A stretch of 64,000 bases of DNA, taken from contig JAVEYB010000001.1 of NCBI GenBank assembly GCA_034003725.1, positions 518,641 to 582,640 of the forward strand, in the 5' to 3' direction. Shown here piece by piece: positions 63,132 to 64,000 of this stretch (position 1 is its first letter; each line of letters begins with the position of its first letter). The notes under the pieces are model-generated. The model ran no database searches. It saw nothing but the letters and a program-made list of their open reading frames with translations, and had not been told where the DNA came from. Position numbers and translations under genes: made by a program. This DNA is from Candidatus Zixiibacteriota bacterium (GTDB lineage: Bacteria; Zixibacteria; MSB-5A5; GN15; FEB-12).

Positions 63132-64000
63132 ATGGTTCGATTCCGCGATCCCCGCAAGAGCACAAAGCGAAAAGACGACAACGCCCTGGAATCGGTTCGC
63201 TCCAAGTTCGCCGCCTTCCTGGCGTTACTGGAACGCCACCATCAGGCGATGTCGATTATCAGCGACATGGAAGAAAAGTCGCAGGGCGAATACCTGTTCG
63301 ACCTCAACTACATACGAACCAGTGTCGCCCAGATTCGAAATTGCGTCACCCGACTCATCGAAATCATGATCGAACTCGGTGGTCCCCGCTACGAAATACT
63401 GCGCGATCGTTTTGCCGAAATCGGCGCCCGCATCGATGACTCCCTGCCCTGGTGCCGGTCGACCGGCACCGACCGGTTCGTGTTGCCGCTCGAAGAGGTC
63501 GGCCGCGACCGGGCTTGCAGCGTCGGCAGCAAATGCGCGCAGCTGGGCGAAATGAAGTCCCGGCTGCAGTTGCCCGTACCCGACGGGTTCGCAATCACGG
63601 CCTGGAGCTGCCGGCACTTCCGCCAGGTCAACAACCTCAACGACCGTATCAGCAAACGACTGGCCTCGGTGAACTTCCTCGAGTACGACGATCTCGTCCG
63701 CGTGTCCGGTGAAATCCGGTCGATGATCAGCGAATGCCCCCTGCCTGACGATCTTGCCGATGCAATCCGACACGCCTACGAGGAACTGGCTGCACGCAAC
63801 CCATCGGCGAAGTTCGCCCTCCGATCAAGCGCGCTCGGCGAGGATTCCTGGTTCAGCTTCGCCGGCCAATACGCCACCTTCCTCAATATCGAACCCGATC
63901 GCCTGCTGGAATGCTACCGCGAGATCCTCGCCAGCAAGTTTACGCCCAAAGCTATCTATTACCTGCTGTCTCATTCTCTGGTTGAAGATGATCTGGCGAT
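63132..64000 (+). CDS. PEP synthase-like (PEP/pyruvate-binding domain) protein, 3' end cut
   Basis: The frame is open from the ATG to the end of the window (289 full codons). After a charged N-terminal region of about 130 residues (MVRFRDPRKSTKRKDDNALE, then a helical block with AQIRNCVTRLIEIMIELGGP) comes a pyruvate phosphate dikinase PEP/pyruvate-binding domain: VGSKCAQLGEMKSRLQLPVP and FALRSSALGEDSWFSFAGQY. The N-terminal block is unlike PpsA, which starts close to the SxKxAxLGEM motif. GAGGG upstream of the ATG. It may be a multidomain phosphotransfer protein rather than plain PEP synthase. Confidence 0.8.
   Translation, partial: MVRFRDPRKSTKRKDDNALESVRSKFAAFLALLERHHQAMSIISDMEEKSQGEYLFDLNYIRTSVAQIRNCVTRLIEIMIELGGPRYEILRDRFAEIGARIDDSLPWCRSTGTDRFVLPLEEVGRDRACSVGSKCAQLGEMKSRLQLPVPDGFAITAWSCRHFRQVNNLNDRISKRLASVNFLEYDDLVRVSGEIRSMISECPLPDDLADAIRHAYEELAARNPSAKFALRSSALGEDSWFSFAGQYATFLNIEPDRLLECYREILASKFTPKAIYYLLSHSLVEDDLA

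Noticed and set aside
63130-63155. GGTTCGATTCC resembles a tRNA T-loop
   Set aside because: The five flanking bases on either side cannot pair as a T-arm stem, and no acceptor or anticodon arm is seen. It lies in the start of the PEP-synthase-like gene.

Overview
The window (about 60% G+C, densely coded on both strands, no rRNA or tRNA seen) looks like chromosome from an uncultured diderm bacterium. An LptB ATPase, an LpoB-like activator, TonB-dependent receptors and many lipoproteins indicate an outer membrane. A large secreted protein ends in two dockerin-like repeats with a shared FLFLGGPAP tail, a style I associate with Zixibacteria and other FCB-related candidate phyla. That placement is inference; no marker phylogeny was possible.

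Left part (1-35 kb): housekeeping and envelope genes. prs (5' cut) and rplY are followed by priA, two secreted proteins (TPR and DUF4139), a squalene/phytoene synthase, a GT4 glycosyltransferase, a cytidylate kinase-like protein, a nucleotide-sugar pair (epimerase and nucleotidyltransferase), and the lptB-rpoN-hpf cluster with a divergent class II fructose-bisphosphatase (GlpX) homologue inserted in it. Then come an LpoB/COG3014 lipoprotein pair, a methyltransferase, an EamA/lipoprotein/BtuF-like run divergent from a TonB-dependent receptor, a trypsin-like protease, gyrA with an unusual quinolone-pocket sequence, an M15 peptidase, a flavin reductase and an FKBP.

Middle (35-45 kb): a roughly 550-nt structured leader precedes a 1128-residue secreted dockerin protein. 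Next to it is a composite pseudogene, in which a TonB receptor that lost part of its plug is fused to an IS3-type transposase remnant that has itself lost internal blocks. Then come a 2-Cys peroxiredoxin, a ferritin-like diiron protein and a zinc ABC importer operon. That operon is headed by an 85-residue ribbon-helix-helix protein with a Cys/His-rich tail, a good candidate for a little-described metal sensor.

Right part (45-64 kb): an almost unbroken signalling island on the minus strand. In transcription order it holds an FHA-GAF-PP2C phosphatase, a Ser/Thr kinase with TolB-like and TPR parts, a 1609-residue REC-GAF-PAS5-GAF-PAS histidine kinase, a 7TMR-DISM histidine kinase with a closely related catalytic core, an NTT-type nucleotide transporter fused to HEAT repeats, a cyclic-nucleotide-binding protein, a REC-PP2C phosphatase, a lone REC protein and an OmpR-type regulator. 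Three of the junctions are 4-base ATGA overlaps. A divergent PEP-synthase-like gene runs off the right end. My reading is that the island joins two-component, Ser/Thr phosphorylation and nucleotide-sensing elements in one circuit; no output target is visible in it apart from the OmpR-type regulator.
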